From positions 1-47,554 of the forward strand of contig JAPLMQ010000220.1 of assembly GCA_026386955.1 (NCBI GenBank): DNA of 47,554 bases, written 5' to 3'. The notes under the pieces are model-generated. The model was given only the letters and a program-made list of their open reading frames with translations. It made no database searches and was not told where the DNA came from. The position numbers and the translations under genes were made by a program. The number at the start of each line of letters is the position of its first letter. Within the stretch, counting starts at the first letter, position 1. The stretch is from Planctomycetota bacterium. GTDB taxonomy: Bacteria; Planctomycetota; Phycisphaerae; Phycisphaerales; Phycisphaeraceae. This document shows, in pieces, positions 33,498 through 42,101 of the stretch.

Positions 33498-34409
33498 TCA
33501 GCGCACCACCCGCGGCGCCTTCGGGTGCGCCGGCTCCGAACGATCGACCAGCACGCCCTCGCCGCCCGTCGCCAGCGCGGGGTCGCGATACTTGATCCAC
33601 TCCAGGCAAAGCCCCTCGGGCGGCAGCGTCGGCCCCGCGAGCCGCCGGTCGGCCGTCGCGAGGATGCGGTCGACCACCTCCGGCTCGAACCGTCCGCGCC
33701 CCACCTCCACCAACGTGCCCGCGATGATGCGCACCATGTTGTACAGAAACCCGTCGCCCTCGACGACGATGTGCACCTCGGGCTCGAACCCGACGGGGCG
33801 CTCCACGCGGCAGGCGAGGATCGAGCGCACCGTCGTCTTGCGGTCGTGGTCGATCGCCGCCAGGCCCGCGAAGTCGTGCCTGCCCAGCAAGCGCGCCGCG
33901 GCGTCGTTCATGCGGTCGACGTCGAGCCGGGTCCAGCAGTGGTGCACGGCCGTGCGGCGGTCGAGCGGTCTGCGCGTCGCGTTGAAGAGCCGGTAGCGGT
34001 ACTGCTTGGAGGTCACGTCGCTGATGGCGTCGAAGGAGTCGGGCACGACGCGGGCCGCGAGGATGTCGGCGTCGTCAGGCAGCCGGCTGTTGATCGCCGA
34101 GGCGAGGCGTTCGATGGGGATCGGCGTGCAGGCCGAGAAGTGGGCCGACTGCCCGCGGGCGTGGACGCCGGTGTCGGTCCGACTCGCGCCGACGAGCCCC
34201 ACGGGCTGCTGGAGCGTGAGCTGCAGCGCCGACTCGACGACGCCCTGCACCGTGCGCAGCGGCGCGAGCCCCGGCGGCTCCTGCTTCTGCCACCCGTGGA
34301 AGAGCGTGCCGTCGTAGGCGATGACGAGCTGGTACCGCCGCATCACCGGCTCGGGGCGCACGCGCACAGGCGGGTTGGCGTCAGCGGTCGCGGCCGGCTC
34401 GTCGGTCAT
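33498..34409 (-). CDS. truA: tRNA pseudouridine synthase A
   Basis: The 303-residue protein contains RYQLVIAYDGTLFHGWQKQ and the catalytic motif GASRTDTGVHARGQ, with nucleophile Asp79, as in all TruA enzymes that make pseudouridine at tRNA positions 38-40. The second half (KQYRYRLFN, HHCWTRLDVDRM, HDFAGLAAID, NMVRIIAGTLVEVGRG) is complete. About 22 extra residues precede the first strand. I chose ATG 34409, since the frame open to 34499 adds an unusual Arg/Pro-rich stretch. It is the first gene of the run truA, GT4, exported protein and PIG-L deacetylase on the minus strand. Confidence 0.95.
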   Translation of the reverse strand: MTDEPAATADANPPVRVRPEPVMRRYQLVIAYDGTLFHGWQKQEPPGLAPLRTVQGVVESALQLTLQQPVGLVGASRTDTGVHARGQSAHFSACTPIPIERLASAINSRLPDDADILAARVVPDSFDAISDVTSKQYRYRLFNATRRPLDRRTAVHHCWTRLDVDRMNDAAARLLGRHDFAGLAAIDHDRKTTVRSILACRVERPVGFEPEVHIVVEGDGFLYNMVRIIAGTLVEVGRGRFEPEVVDRILATADRRLAGPTLPPEGLCLEWIKYRDPALATGGEGVLVDRSEPAHPKAPRVVR

Positions 34410-34793
34410 GCGGGGCAGTTTACCGCAGGGGCGAGGGGGCGGAGGCCGCGAGAATCGGGGCGGAATTCGTTTTCCAAAAAGCCTCGCAATCGGGGACACC
34501 GGGCGAGCGGGTCTTGGCTCGTAGTTCCGCCTTCAGGCGGGCATTTTCCTTCCAACGAAGACCGCATAGACGCGGAACTATGAACCCCAGGGCCGCGGGA
34601 TCCCAGGGGTTTTGCAGTGCGGGCCCGCGCCCACCCCGCCCCTTCGGCATATCCCGCAAATAACCACCCCTCGGCGGTCGAGTCGGGCTCGCTTTTGGCC
34701 GATGTGAAACCCGGAGGGGCGATCCGCCCGCCGCGACGGCGCGACCGGCACGGACGGCCCGTGCCTGCCTGCACCGAACTCACGGAGAGCGTC
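34410..34793. other. Divergent intergenic region with a CCGCC/GGCGG palindrome
   Basis: The 384-bp gap between truA and the DcrB-like gene contains the palindrome CCGCC-TTCA-GGCGG (34527-34540), flanked by GTAGTTCCGC and, 41 bp later, the inverted GCGGAACTAT (34572-34581). A CCCAGGG...CCCAGGGG-type direct repeat follows. GGAGAG lies shortly before ATG 34794. The palindrome looks like a common planctomycetal dispersed repeat, an impression from memory. No gene is supported. Confidence 0.5.
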
Positions 34794-36521
34794 ATGACCA
34801 CCGACGGCGCCACGCCTGCCGAAGCCACGATCCCCAGCGGCCAAGCCCAGACTTCCGGAGGCCAGACCGCCGAGGCCCAGGCCGTCCCCTTCATCGACCG
34901 CAACCATTACTTCGGGCTCTCCTATCCCGTGGGCTGGATCGTCAACGAGCTGGCCGACAGCGTGGGGCTGGTTGTGCAGGCGCCCCAGGCCGACGACGCC
35001 TGGCGGGCCCGGCTGCGCATCAACGTGCGGGCCTGCCCGCGCTCGCAGACGCTCGACCGCACGCTCTACCTCTTCCGCAGCGACATGCTCGCGAAGGAGG
35101 GCGTGAAGTTCGAGGGGCAGACGCTCGAGACGCACACTTGCGGGAAACCCGCGGGCACGCTCGCGTGGTCGATGCTGCGCGACCAGACGCCGCTGCGCAT
35201 CCGGCAGTGGTTCATCGCCATGCGCGCCGGGATCATCGTGCAGTTGACCGCCTCGGCCGACGCGGGGGCGTTCGCACGGCACGAGGCCGCGTTCAACCTG
35301 ATCGCGAATTCGCTGCGCCCGTTGAAGGCGCTCGACCAGCTCGCGCTGCTCTTGCCCAAGCCGACGGGGACGGGCGCGGAGAGCGCTGCTGCGACGAATC
35401 CGGCTGCGACCTCGGCCGCGAAGACGCCGACGCAAGCTCCGACCCAGAAGCCGCAGATCCAGATCACGCGCCCGCAGACGCCAAGCCCGGCGCCGCGGGC
35501 GACGACGGTGAACCGCGCGGAATCGCCGATCGCGAAATCGAACACCGACGCGCCCAAGCCGGCGCCCAAGTCCGAGCCCAAGGCGTCGACGCCTGCGCCG
35601 ACCCAGGTTCCGGCTCCACACAAGACCAAGCACATCGGCGCGACGCCGACGGCACCCGCTGCCGCGTCCGTTCCCGCGCCCGTTGTCGCGTCGGCCCCCG
35701 CTCCCGCCGAGCTCGAGCCGATGGGGCACGACGAGGCCGACGACGCCGCGGCGGTCATCGCCGCCGCGACGGCCACGCCGGCCCCGGCCCCGCTGGCTGA
35801 AATCGATCTTTCGCTCGAGCCTTCCGAACCTGTGGCGACTTCGGCCTCGACCGCGGGCGATTCCACGATCGCCGGCGGGGTGACGGCCGCGAAGCCGGCC
35901 GAGCCTGCGACGACCACCGAGCCCAGCGCGGCGACCACCGCCGAATCCGACAGCAACGAGCAGGCCTCCGACGCCGACGACGAGTCGTCGAACGTCGCGG
36001 GGACCCCCGCCTTCACGCGCCTCTGGGTCGCGCTCGACTTGGCCGCGAAGGATCTGGTCAAGGACGTCCGCAAGGAGGCGAAGAAGCACGGGCTCAAGCC
36101 CTGCGGCAAGGCGTTGTTCGAGGCCCGGGCGTTCGCGCTCGACTCGCTCCGCCGGGGCGTCGAGCAGGCCTCGGCCGGGGACCAGCCCGCCGCCGCCGAG
36201 TTGGTTTCGTTCATGGAGGCGAAGGTCGCCGGGCGCACGCGCCTGGCGAAGCTGACCGTCGCGGAGCGCTGCGAGGCCTACGCCGCGGCCTGCCCCGTCA
36301 ACGATGGCTCGTTCCCGAATCCCGCCGCGCTCGAAGCCCTCGCGCGGAATCTCGCCCAAGGCACGGGCGACTATGCCGGCCTCACCTCGGGCCTCGTGGC
36401 CGTGGAGGCGTCGGCCATCGCGCCGTTCCGCAAGCGGTTGGCCGCGCTGATCGCAGGCAACAGCGCGGGCTGGCAGACGCTGGACGCCGCGAGCGTCGAC
36501 AAGGCGATGAAGGCGGGCTGA
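34794..36521 (+). CDS. Protein with N-terminal DcrB/PsbP-like domain, long Ala/Pro/Thr linker and helical C terminus
   Basis: The 575-residue protein has no signal peptide. Residues about 30-190 (HYFGLSYPVGWIVNE, LTASADAGAFARHEAAFNLI, ANSLRPL) resemble the DcrB/PsbP-like fold, whose members begin F-x-YPxGW. Residues about 195-395 form a low-complexity linker of Ala, Pro, Thr, Lys and Glu (TPTQAPTQKPQIQ, PAPTQVPAPHKT, AAVIAAATATPAP). The last 180 residues are helical (ALDLAAKDLVKDVRKEAKKHG, ALAKLTV-like) with an unrecognised fold. A linker joining two globular parts suits an adaptor or secretion-related protein. ATG 34794 is chosen because GGAGAG precedes it. The stop codon lies one base before the family D repeat. 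Function unknown. Confidence 0.7.
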   Translation: MTTDGATPAEATIPSGQAQTSGGQTAEAQAVPFIDRNHYFGLSYPVGWIVNELADSVGLVVQAPQADDAWRARLRINVRACPRSQTLDRTLYLFRSDMLAKEGVKFEGQTLETHTCGKPAGTLAWSMLRDQTPLRIRQWFIAMRAGIIVQLTASADAGAFARHEAAFNLIANSLRPLKALDQLALLLPKPTGTGAESAAATNPAATSAAKTPTQAPTQKPQIQITRPQTPSPAPRATTVNRAESPIAKSNTDAPKPAPKSEPKASTPAPTQVPAPHKTKHIGATPTAPAAASVPAPVVASAPAPAELEPMGHDEADDAAAVIAAATATPAPAPLAEIDLSLEPSEPVATSASTAGDSTIAGGVTAAKPAEPATTTEPSAATTAESDSNEQASDADDESSNVAGTPAFTRLWVALDLAAKDLVKDVRKEAKKHGLKPCGKALFEARAFALDSLRRGVEQASAGDQPAAAELVSFMEAKVAGRTRLAKLTVAERCEAYAAACPVNDGSFPNPAALEALARNLAQGTGDYAGLTSGLVAVEASAIAPFRKRLAALIAGNSAGWQTLDAASVDKAMKAG

Positions 36522-36745
36522 TCAGAGCCGGACACTGTGTGTCCGTCGCTCAGGCGCAAGGCGGTACTCCGCCGCGCGCGAAGTGCCGCACTTGCACGCC
36601 CGCCACGATCCACGTCGGCGCTGGATCGACAGCATTCCGTCAATGACGTCTTCGGCTTGCCGCGGCTTGGATGGCATCCGATGAGTCGTGCGAGGCGGAG
36701 CACCGCCTTTCGCCCGAAGATCGGGGACACAGTCCCCGGCTCTGA
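36522..36745. repeat. Long inverted repeat with two palindromes per arm, family D
   Basis: The left arm starts TCAGAGCCGGACACTGTG at 36522 and includes the palindrome-like GGCGGTACTCCGCC near 36558. The right arm, ending at 36745, is its inverted counterpart (CGGGGACACAGTCCCCGG plus GGCGGAGCACCGCC). Arms are about 55-60 bp and separated by about 100 bp. It lies directly after the DcrB-like stop and before the convergent GspF-like fragment. Confidence 0.85.
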
Positions 36746-36831
36746 CCTGAATCGGATCAGACTTCGTCTGATGAGAACGAAGAAAACTTCCGTCGCCGGA
36801 GCGCCCTGCCAACAATGCGGGCCGCCGTCGG

Positions 36832-37221
36832 TCAGCCCTGCGCCGCCAAGCCAGCTCGCCTTTCCAGGCAGGTCCCCGCCGCGCGGAGGGCGACGTCGAG
36901 CCGGCCAGTGACCTCCCCCACGGCGACCATCATGATCGTCGCCCCGGTGAAGACCGGCTGGTCCATGCAGCCCGCGAGCGTGCCGCCGGACGCGATCGCA
37001 TCGTGCATCACGACGATGGCCTTCTTCAGTTCAGGGTCGCGCGTCTCGCGGACCATGGCCTTGAGGCACGTCAGCACGGGCAGGCCGACATCAAGCATCG
37101 AGGCGAGGTTTTGGAGGAACACCGACTGGGCCTTCAAGGAGGCCGCGCTCTGTGACATCGGATCGCCGCCACGGTTGAGGTGGTCGGCGGCGCGAAGCTC
37201 CTTCGTGCGGTTGTCGCTCAT
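36832..37221 (-). CDS. Lone type II secretion F-domain (GspF/PilC half)
   Basis: The 129-residue protein consists of a single F domain: VFLQNLASMLDVGLPVLTCL, EIRDPELKK-like REtrdPELKK, GTLAGCMDQ and VAVGEVTGRLDVALRAAG. In full GspF/PilC proteins, two such cytoplasmic domains alternate with three transmembrane helices and form the inner-membrane platform of type II secretion or type IV pilus systems. Here no transmembrane helix and no second domain follow, and the sequence ends at ERRAGLAAQG. It may be a truncated remnant or a stand-alone domain; intact codon use over the domain argues against old decay. ATG 37221 has no strong ribosome site. No gspE neighbour is present. Confidence 0.7.
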   Translation of the reverse strand: MSDNRTKELRAADHLNRGGDPMSQSAASLKAQSVFLQNLASMLDVGLPVLTCLKAMVRETRDPELKKAIVVMHDAIASGGTLAGCMDQPVFTGATIMMVAVGEVTGRLDVALRAAGTCLERRAGLAAQG

Positions 37222-37721
37222 GGGAAGACTCCGATTGTGGGTGGTGCGGGGCCGGGACGACGGGTGATTCTATTGCGGGGCGGGGGAGGCCGCAGGGAAG
37301 TCCACGAACGCGCAAGCGGCGGATGTTGGAATTGCATTTTTGAACCGCGTCGTGGAGCGCGGTCCTAAAAGGATAACCTCCGTCGCGTGCGCGTCGGACT
37401 GACAAATGCGGTCGCCTTGGATTTTGGCGCGGGATGATGGGCTGAGCGCCCTGCTTCCGTCCCGAGCCTGGAAAGAGCGGGATTTTCGGCCCCAACAGCG
37501 CGATTCAATGGCCGCGTCGGCGGGTGCGTTGAGCCGCCCCTACAGGGCTCGGATTCGAGGAGACGCCGCAAGCCCAGGGTGTTGCCTTGGGCTCTGGCTG
37601 AGGCGCCCCGTTGGGGCTACGGAACGGGAGGCTTGGTCGGCATCTCCACACACACCGTCCATCCGCACACAGCAGCCTTCGGCTGCGATGTGGCACGACT
37701 ACGGTGATCGCGGACTGCCCC
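37222..37721. other. Gene-free region with dispersed repeats
   Basis: This 500-bp gap lacks a supported gene. At 37571-37593 lies AGCCCAGGGTG...CCTTGGGCT, which would translate as AQGVALG in one frame. It resembles a repeat type often mistaken for genes in planctomycetes, where peptides of this kind are annotated (recalled, not checked). GCCGCCCCTACAGGGCTCGG (37532-37551) is another palindrome-like unit. A solo family B right arm lies at 37665-37697. Confidence 0.55.
37665..37697. repeat. Solo hairpin repeat, family B right arm
   Basis: CACACAGCAGCCTTCGGCTG continues with CGATGTGGCACG, differing at one base from the arms at 17000 and 21080. No left arm is found within 300 bp upstream, so this copy looks like a half element. 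Confidence 0.8.
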
Positions 37722-38300
37722 TCACGGCGGCAGGACATATTTCGGCCCGCGCGGGTGGGAGGCGGGGCCGCGGAAGAGCTTGTCGAAGCATTTCAGATAG
37801 GCGGCCTCGGCCTGGGCGTCGCCGAAGCGGCCGACGCGCACAGCAGCGACGATTGAGGTCGATGCCTCCTTGCCCGGAGCGCCTGGCCGCCGCCACGCGA
37901 TGATCGTCGCCTCGCGCCCGTCGGGGAGCATCGCGGTGATCCGCGCGATTTCGCGGTTGGTCGGCGCGGTGGCGGAGGTTGTGGTCGCGGGTCCGCCGGG
38001 CTTGGTGGAGGTCCCCGCCCCTTCGCCGCGAGCCGGAGCCCGCACGATCGCCCAGTGCGCCTCCGTCACCGCCAGCCGGAGATCGAAGGCCGCACGGTCA
38101 TGGCCGGGGGTCCATGTCGCCACGCTGCCGCCCGCCACCTCCGCCCGGGAGTCCGCCGGGGATCCGCTGGACATCGATGCCGCCGGGGCCACCCGCTCGA
38201 TGCGCAGGCCCTGCCCGCATCCGCCCGCGGCGGCGACCAGCCCAGCCAGCGCCAGAGCGAGCGCAAAAATCCGGCGATCGGGGATGCTTTCGGGGAGCAT
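37722..38300 (-). CDS. Hypothetical lipoprotein
   Basis: The 192-residue protein has a signal sequence (RRIFALALALAGLVAAAGGC) with a plausible lipobox AGGC, so it is likely lipid-anchored. A Ser/Ala/Gly linker follows, then a domain with AAFDLRLAVTEAHWAIVRAP and REIARITAMLPDGREATIIAW, ending KCFDKLFRGPASHPRGPKY. No family is recognised. The promoter-proximal region overlaps that of the divergent PhoH gene, whose start is 121 bp away. The intergenic TAAAAT at 38308 could serve PhoH. Role unknown. Confidence 0.65.
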   Translation of the reverse strand: MLPESIPDRRIFALALALAGLVAAAGGCGQGLRIERVAPAASMSSGSPADSRAEVAGGSVATWTPGHDRAAFDLRLAVTEAHWAIVRAPARGEGAGTSTKPGGPATTTSATAPTNREIARITAMLPDGREATIIAWRRPGAPGKEASTSIVAAVRVGRFGDAQAEAAYLKCFDKLFRGPASHPRGPKYVLPP

Positions 38301-38307
38301 GTGGGGC

Positions 38308-38313
38308 TAAAAT
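38308..38313 (+). promoter_or_regulatory. Possible -10 box upstream of phoH
   Basis: TAAAAT lies 108 bp before the TTG start of the PhoH gene, in the divergent gap. The -35 region is poor (TGCTTT at 38285-38290, 17-bp spacing). Confidence 0.25.
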
Positions 38314-38420
38314 GGATCGTTTCAGGAATCGGTCAGAGTCGGCCGTTGAAGTCGGTCGAAGATCGGTTCGCGCCGCGGCCTCAACGTCCAGCATCGACGC
38401 AAGCCAGGAGTCTAACGACA

Positions 38421-39548
38421 TTGGAACTGACGATCAGCCTGCCTCACGGCGATGAACGACTGGGCATGACCGGCTCGGCCGAGCGTAACCTCAAGATCAT
38501 CCGCGAAAGCCTGGGCGTGCACATCGCCGCCCGAGACGGGGCCCTGCGCATCAGCGGCGAGAGCCGAGCGGTGAGCCAGGCGGCCCACATCCTCGAGCAG
38601 CTCTCGCAGGCGGCCCGAAGGCAGCAGCCCATGAACCGCCAGCAGCTCTTGGAGACCATCGCCCAGTCGAGCATCCACACCGGCTCGCACGCGGGGAGGC
38701 AGGCCTCGGGGCATGCATCGCGCGACGAAGCGCAGCGCGGCCCGCACGCCCCGCGCCCGCACGGCGACCACGTCAACGACGGCATCGAGGTCTACCTCCG
38801 CAGCCGGCAGATCAAGGCCCTCACCGACGGTCAGCGGCGGTACATCCAGGCGATCCACCAGCACGACATGACCTTCTGCATCGGCCCCGCGGGCACGTGC
38901 AAGACCTACCTCGCCGTCGCCGCCGCCGCGGGCATGCTCCGCCGCGGCGAGGCCCGCAAGCTGGTGCTCGTCCGCCCCGCCGTCGAGGCCGGCGAGCGCC
39001 TCGGCTTCCTCCCCGGCGACATGCAGCAAAAGGTCAACCCGTACCTGCGCCCGCTGCTCGACGCCCTGCACGACATGATGGACTTCGAGCAGATCCAGCG
39101 CTTCATGGCCTGCGACCTCATTGAGATCGTCCCCCTCGCCTTCATGCGCGGGCGCACGCTCAACGATTCACTGATCATCCTCGACGAGGCCCAGAACGCG
39201 ACCAAGCAGCAGATGCTGATGTTCCTCACCCGCCTGGGGCACGGGTCGAAGATGATCGTCACGGGGGACACGACGCAGATCGACCTGCCCGACCCGACGC
39301 AATCGGGCCTGATCGACGCCGCCCGCCGGCTGATGCGCGTGCCGGGCATCGCCTTCGTCACGCTCGAGCAGACCGACATCGTCCGGCACAACCTGGTGCA
39401 GCGCGTCGTCGAGGCGTATGGCGACCAATCGCGCCGCCGGACCGAGGAGGCGCACGGGCTCGACAATCAGCACGGCGAGAATCATGGCGACGAGGTCGGC
39501 GACGCACGCGACGCCGACGACCGCCGCAACCCGGATTCGCTGCGCTAA
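38421..39548 (+). CDS. phoH: PhoH-family ATPase with an altered Walker A motif
   Basis: This 375-residue protein has an N-terminal KH-like segment (ERNLKIIRESLGVHIAARDG) and a PhoH ATPase domain. Walker A reads GPAGTCKT, with Cys160 where PhoH proteins normally have Gly, and Lys161-Thr162 intact. Walker B is LIILDEAQNAT, followed by MFLTRLGHGSKMIVTGDTTQIDLP. PhoH proteins (YbeZ in E. coli) are linked to rRNA maturation and RNA metabolism. TTG 38421 is preferred as start because AGGAG (38406-38410) precedes it and the upstream frame to 38055 is antisense to a neighbour. The His/Asp-rich C-terminal tail after REAY-like VVEAYGDQS is specific to this protein. The next gene is a 7TM-HD phosphohydrolase, its usual neighbour. 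Confidence 0.9.
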   Translation: MELTISLPHGDERLGMTGSAERNLKIIRESLGVHIAARDGALRISGESRAVSQAAHILEQLSQAARRQQPMNRQQLLETIAQSSIHTGSHAGRQASGHASRDEAQRGPHAPRPHGDHVNDGIEVYLRSRQIKALTDGQRRYIQAIHQHDMTFCIGPAGTCKTYLAVAAAAGMLRRGEARKLVLVRPAVEAGERLGFLPGDMQQKVNPYLRPLLDALHDMMDFEQIQRFMACDLIEIVPLAFMRGRTLNDSLIILDEAQNATKQQMLMFLTRLGHGSKMIVTGDTTQIDLPDPTQSGLIDAARRLMRVPGIAFVTLEQTDIVRHNLVQRVVEAYGDQSRRRTEEAHGLDNQHGENHGDEVGDARDADDRRNPDSLR

Positions 39549-39656
39549 TCGACCCGAAGCCGTCGCCCTTGGGAGAGGCCTGTGACGCCTGGGAGGGTCC
39601 TGCGGCCGAAAATGTCCCCGTCCACCCCACAAACCCCGAACGCAGGCCGGGACGGG

Positions 39657-39662
39657 TACAAT
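39657..39662 (+). promoter_or_regulatory. Possible -10 box
   Basis: TACAAT in GGGTACAATG lies 114 bp before the 7TM-HD gene. No clear -35 box is seen, so the gene may also be read from the phoH promoter. Confidence 0.25.
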
Positions 39663-39775
39663 GAAAGTCCCCAATCAGTCGATGGATGACTTGATGGGCC
39701 TCGATCAGCGCTAAGGATGGCGACCCGCGGACCTTTGAACGAGTCCGACGGCGACGGCGTCCTCCCGCACCCACC

Positions 39776-42088
39776 ATGAAAACGGTCCTCCGACTCTTCC
39801 GCACGACCACCGCCCGGCGGCGCGAGCTCCGCCGGAAGATGCCCCGCCAGCCGGGGCCGCTGGGGCTGTGGTTCGCCCGCAAGGAGGCCTTCTGGGGGAC
39901 GCTCTTCTTCGGGGCCTTCGTGCTCCTCGCGGGGCTGATCGCCCTCGCGGCCGACCAGCGGCAGCGCTGGGCGGTGCAGCAGGTCGTGCCCCACACGATC
40001 GTCGCCCGCGTGCCCTTCGCCGCCCACGACGCCGACGCCACGCAGAACCTCCAGCACGACGCCGCCGCCCGCGAGCCCAATGTCTACGCCTCCAACCCGG
40101 TCTTCTTCAAGCAGATCCGCGACAGGCTCAAGTCGCTGGTGGTGCTCGCCTCCGACCCGAGCGTGCGCTTCGAGCAGATCGCCCCCGAGACGCGCGAGAT
40201 CCTCCAGCTCAGCCCAGAGGGGCTCGACGAGCTGCGCGAGATCATCGTCAACGGGAAGCCCTCCGACTGGTGGACCGACAGCACCGAGCAGCTCGTCAAG
40301 GACCTCGCGGGCATCGTCATCCTCAACCCCGAGCGGGCGAGGATCGAGCGCGACCCCACGCAGCGGGCCCCCAAGATCGTCATCCAACTGCCCAGCAACG
40401 CGGAGGCGGAGCGGTTCGACAACGTCGTCAACTCCACCGACGACGTCGACGCCGTGCGCGACGCGGTGACGCGCATCGTCGACAACATCTACCGCAAGCC
40501 GCTGCGCCGCTGCATCGTCGCCCAGGTGATGCGCGGGCTGGAGCGGAACTACGACTACGACGAGGCCACCTCGCGCGAGCGCCGGCAGCGGGCCCAGGCG
40601 GTCGCCCCGGTCGAGGTCAGCTACGAGACCAACCAGGTGATCGCCCCCGCGGGCAAGGAGCTGACGGCGGTCGACATCGAGCGCCTCGAGCTGGAGAAGC
40701 GGGCCTACGAGGCGAAGCTGGTCAAGGAGAACCCCTTCTACCCGGCGCTGATCACGCTCAGCCGGTTCGTGATGATCGCGCTGGTGGGGCTGATCGTCTG
40801 GGGCTACATCTTCGCGTACAACCCGCGCGTGCTGCGCAACCCGATGCGCGGGATGGCGATCACCGGGCTGATGCTGCTGGGCCTGCTGCTCGCGGTGGTG
40901 GTCACCGCCAACAACCCGCGCTGGCTCTACCTCACGGCGACGTGGCCCGTGCTGATGGCGGCGATCGTGCTCGCCATCGCCTACGACCGCCGGTTCGCCA
41001 TGGCGGTGGGCGCGATGGAGGGCTTGCTCGTCTCGGTGACCCTCGGGCTGCCGATCGACTTCGTGCTGGTCACTCTGGTGGGCGTGGGCGCCGCGGTGGG
41101 GCAGCTCGACGAAGTCCGCACCCGCTCCAAGCTCGTGCTCACCGGCTTCTGGTCGGGCGTGGCGATGGCGCTCGCGGCCCTGGCGACAGGCGTGGCGACG
41201 CGGCCGCTGCTGGTCCCGCGCGAATTGCTGCAGGTGCTCAACGACGCCAAGCTCGCCCTGGGCACCGGGCTCGCCACCGGGCTGATCGTCGACGGCGCGC
41301 TGCCGTGGATCGAAGGCCTCTTCAAGGTCACCACCGCGATGACGTTGAAGGAGCTCAACGACGCCTCGCACCCGCTGCTCCGCCGGCTCGCCCAGGAGGC
41401 CCCGGGCACGTACCAGCACTCGCTGCGCATCGCCGACATGTCGGAGGCGGCCGCGGACGCCATCGGCGCCGACGCCCTGCTCTGCAAGGTCGGCGCGATG
41501 TACCACGACGTGGGCAAGATCAACAAGCCGCTCTACTTCGTCGAGAACCAGGCGGGCGGGCCCAACCGCCACGACAAGCTCTCGCCCGCCATGAGCCTGC
41601 TCATCATCGTCGGGCATGTGAAGGACGGCGTGGAGATGGCCCGCGAGTACGGGCTGCCCACCACCGTCCGCCACTTCATCGAGTCGCACCACGGCACGAC
41701 GCTCGTGGAGTACTTCTACCACGCCGCCCGCCAGCAGCGCGACGCCCAGGACGGCCCGGCCCCCAGCGAGTTCGAGTTCCGCTACCCCGGCCCCAAGCCC
41801 CAAACCCGCGAGGCGGCGATCCTCATGCTCTGCGACGGCGTGGAGGGAGCCGCCCGCGCCATGGCCGAGCCCAGCGCGCCGCGGCTCGAGGCCCTGGTCC
41901 ACACCATGGCCCAGAAGCGCCTCACCGACGGACAGTTCGACGAGTGCAACCTGACGCTGCAGGAGCTCCACCGCATCGAAGCCGCGGTCGCCAAGACGCT
42001 GCTGGCGATGTACCACGGGCGGATCGCGTATCCCAAGGACGCCACGGAGGCCGGGACGGGCGAGGCGAGGACCGCGGAGGCGTCGTGA
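39776..42088 (+). CDS. 7TM-HD family phosphohydrolase (PgpH-like c-di-AMP phosphodiesterase)
   Basis: The 770-residue protein has one N-terminal helix (about 37-60), an extracytoplasmic 7TMR-HDED-like region (about 65-320), seven hydrophobic helices (about 320-490) and a cytoplasmic HD domain. The HD metal ligands are His548 (TYQHSLRIADM), His577-Asp578 (YHDVGKINKP) and later His residues in FIESHHGTT. This order is that of PgpH, which hydrolyses c-di-AMP in Firmicutes; whether planctomycetes use c-di-AMP here is inferred. It follows phoH on the same strand by 227 bp, the classic phoH-pgpH pair, but the usual ybeY is not next. Its stop is followed by a family C hairpin pair and convergent genes. 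Confidence 0.88.
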   Translation: MKTVLRLFRTTTARRRELRRKMPRQPGPLGLWFARKEAFWGTLFFGAFVLLAGLIALAADQRQRWAVQQVVPHTIVARVPFAAHDADATQNLQHDAAAREPNVYASNPVFFKQIRDRLKSLVVLASDPSVRFEQIAPETREILQLSPEGLDELREIIVNGKPSDWWTDSTEQLVKDLAGIVILNPERARIERDPTQRAPKIVIQLPSNAEAERFDNVVNSTDDVDAVRDAVTRIVDNIYRKPLRRCIVAQVMRGLERNYDYDEATSRERRQRAQAVAPVEVSYETNQVIAPAGKELTAVDIERLELEKRAYEAKLVKENPFYPALITLSRFVMIALVGLIVWGYIFAYNPRVLRNPMRGMAITGLMLLGLLLAVVVTANNPRWLYLTATWPVLMAAIVLAIAYDRRFAMAVGAMEGLLVSVTLGLPIDFVLVTLVGVGAAVGQLDEVRTRSKLVLTGFWSGVAMALAALATGVATRPLLVPRELLQVLNDAKLALGTGLATGLIVDGALPWIEGLFKVTTAMTLKELNDASHPLLRRLAQEAPGTYQHSLRIADMSEAAADAIGADALLCKVGAMYHDVGKINKPLYFVENQAGGPNRHDKLSPAMSLLIIVGHVKDGVEMAREYGLPTTVRHFIESHHGTTLVEYFYHAARQQRDAQDGPAPSEFEFRYPGPKPQTREAAILMLCDGVEGAARAMAEPSAPRLEALVHTMAQKRLTDGQFDECNLTLQELHRIEAAVAKTLLAMYHGRIAYPKDATEAGTGEARTAEAS

Positions 42089-42101
42089 GCGGGCGCGGTG
42101 T

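Noticed and set aside
36537-36911. 124-codon plus-strand frame
   Set aside because: It is composed of the family D inverted repeat and antisense GspF sequence.
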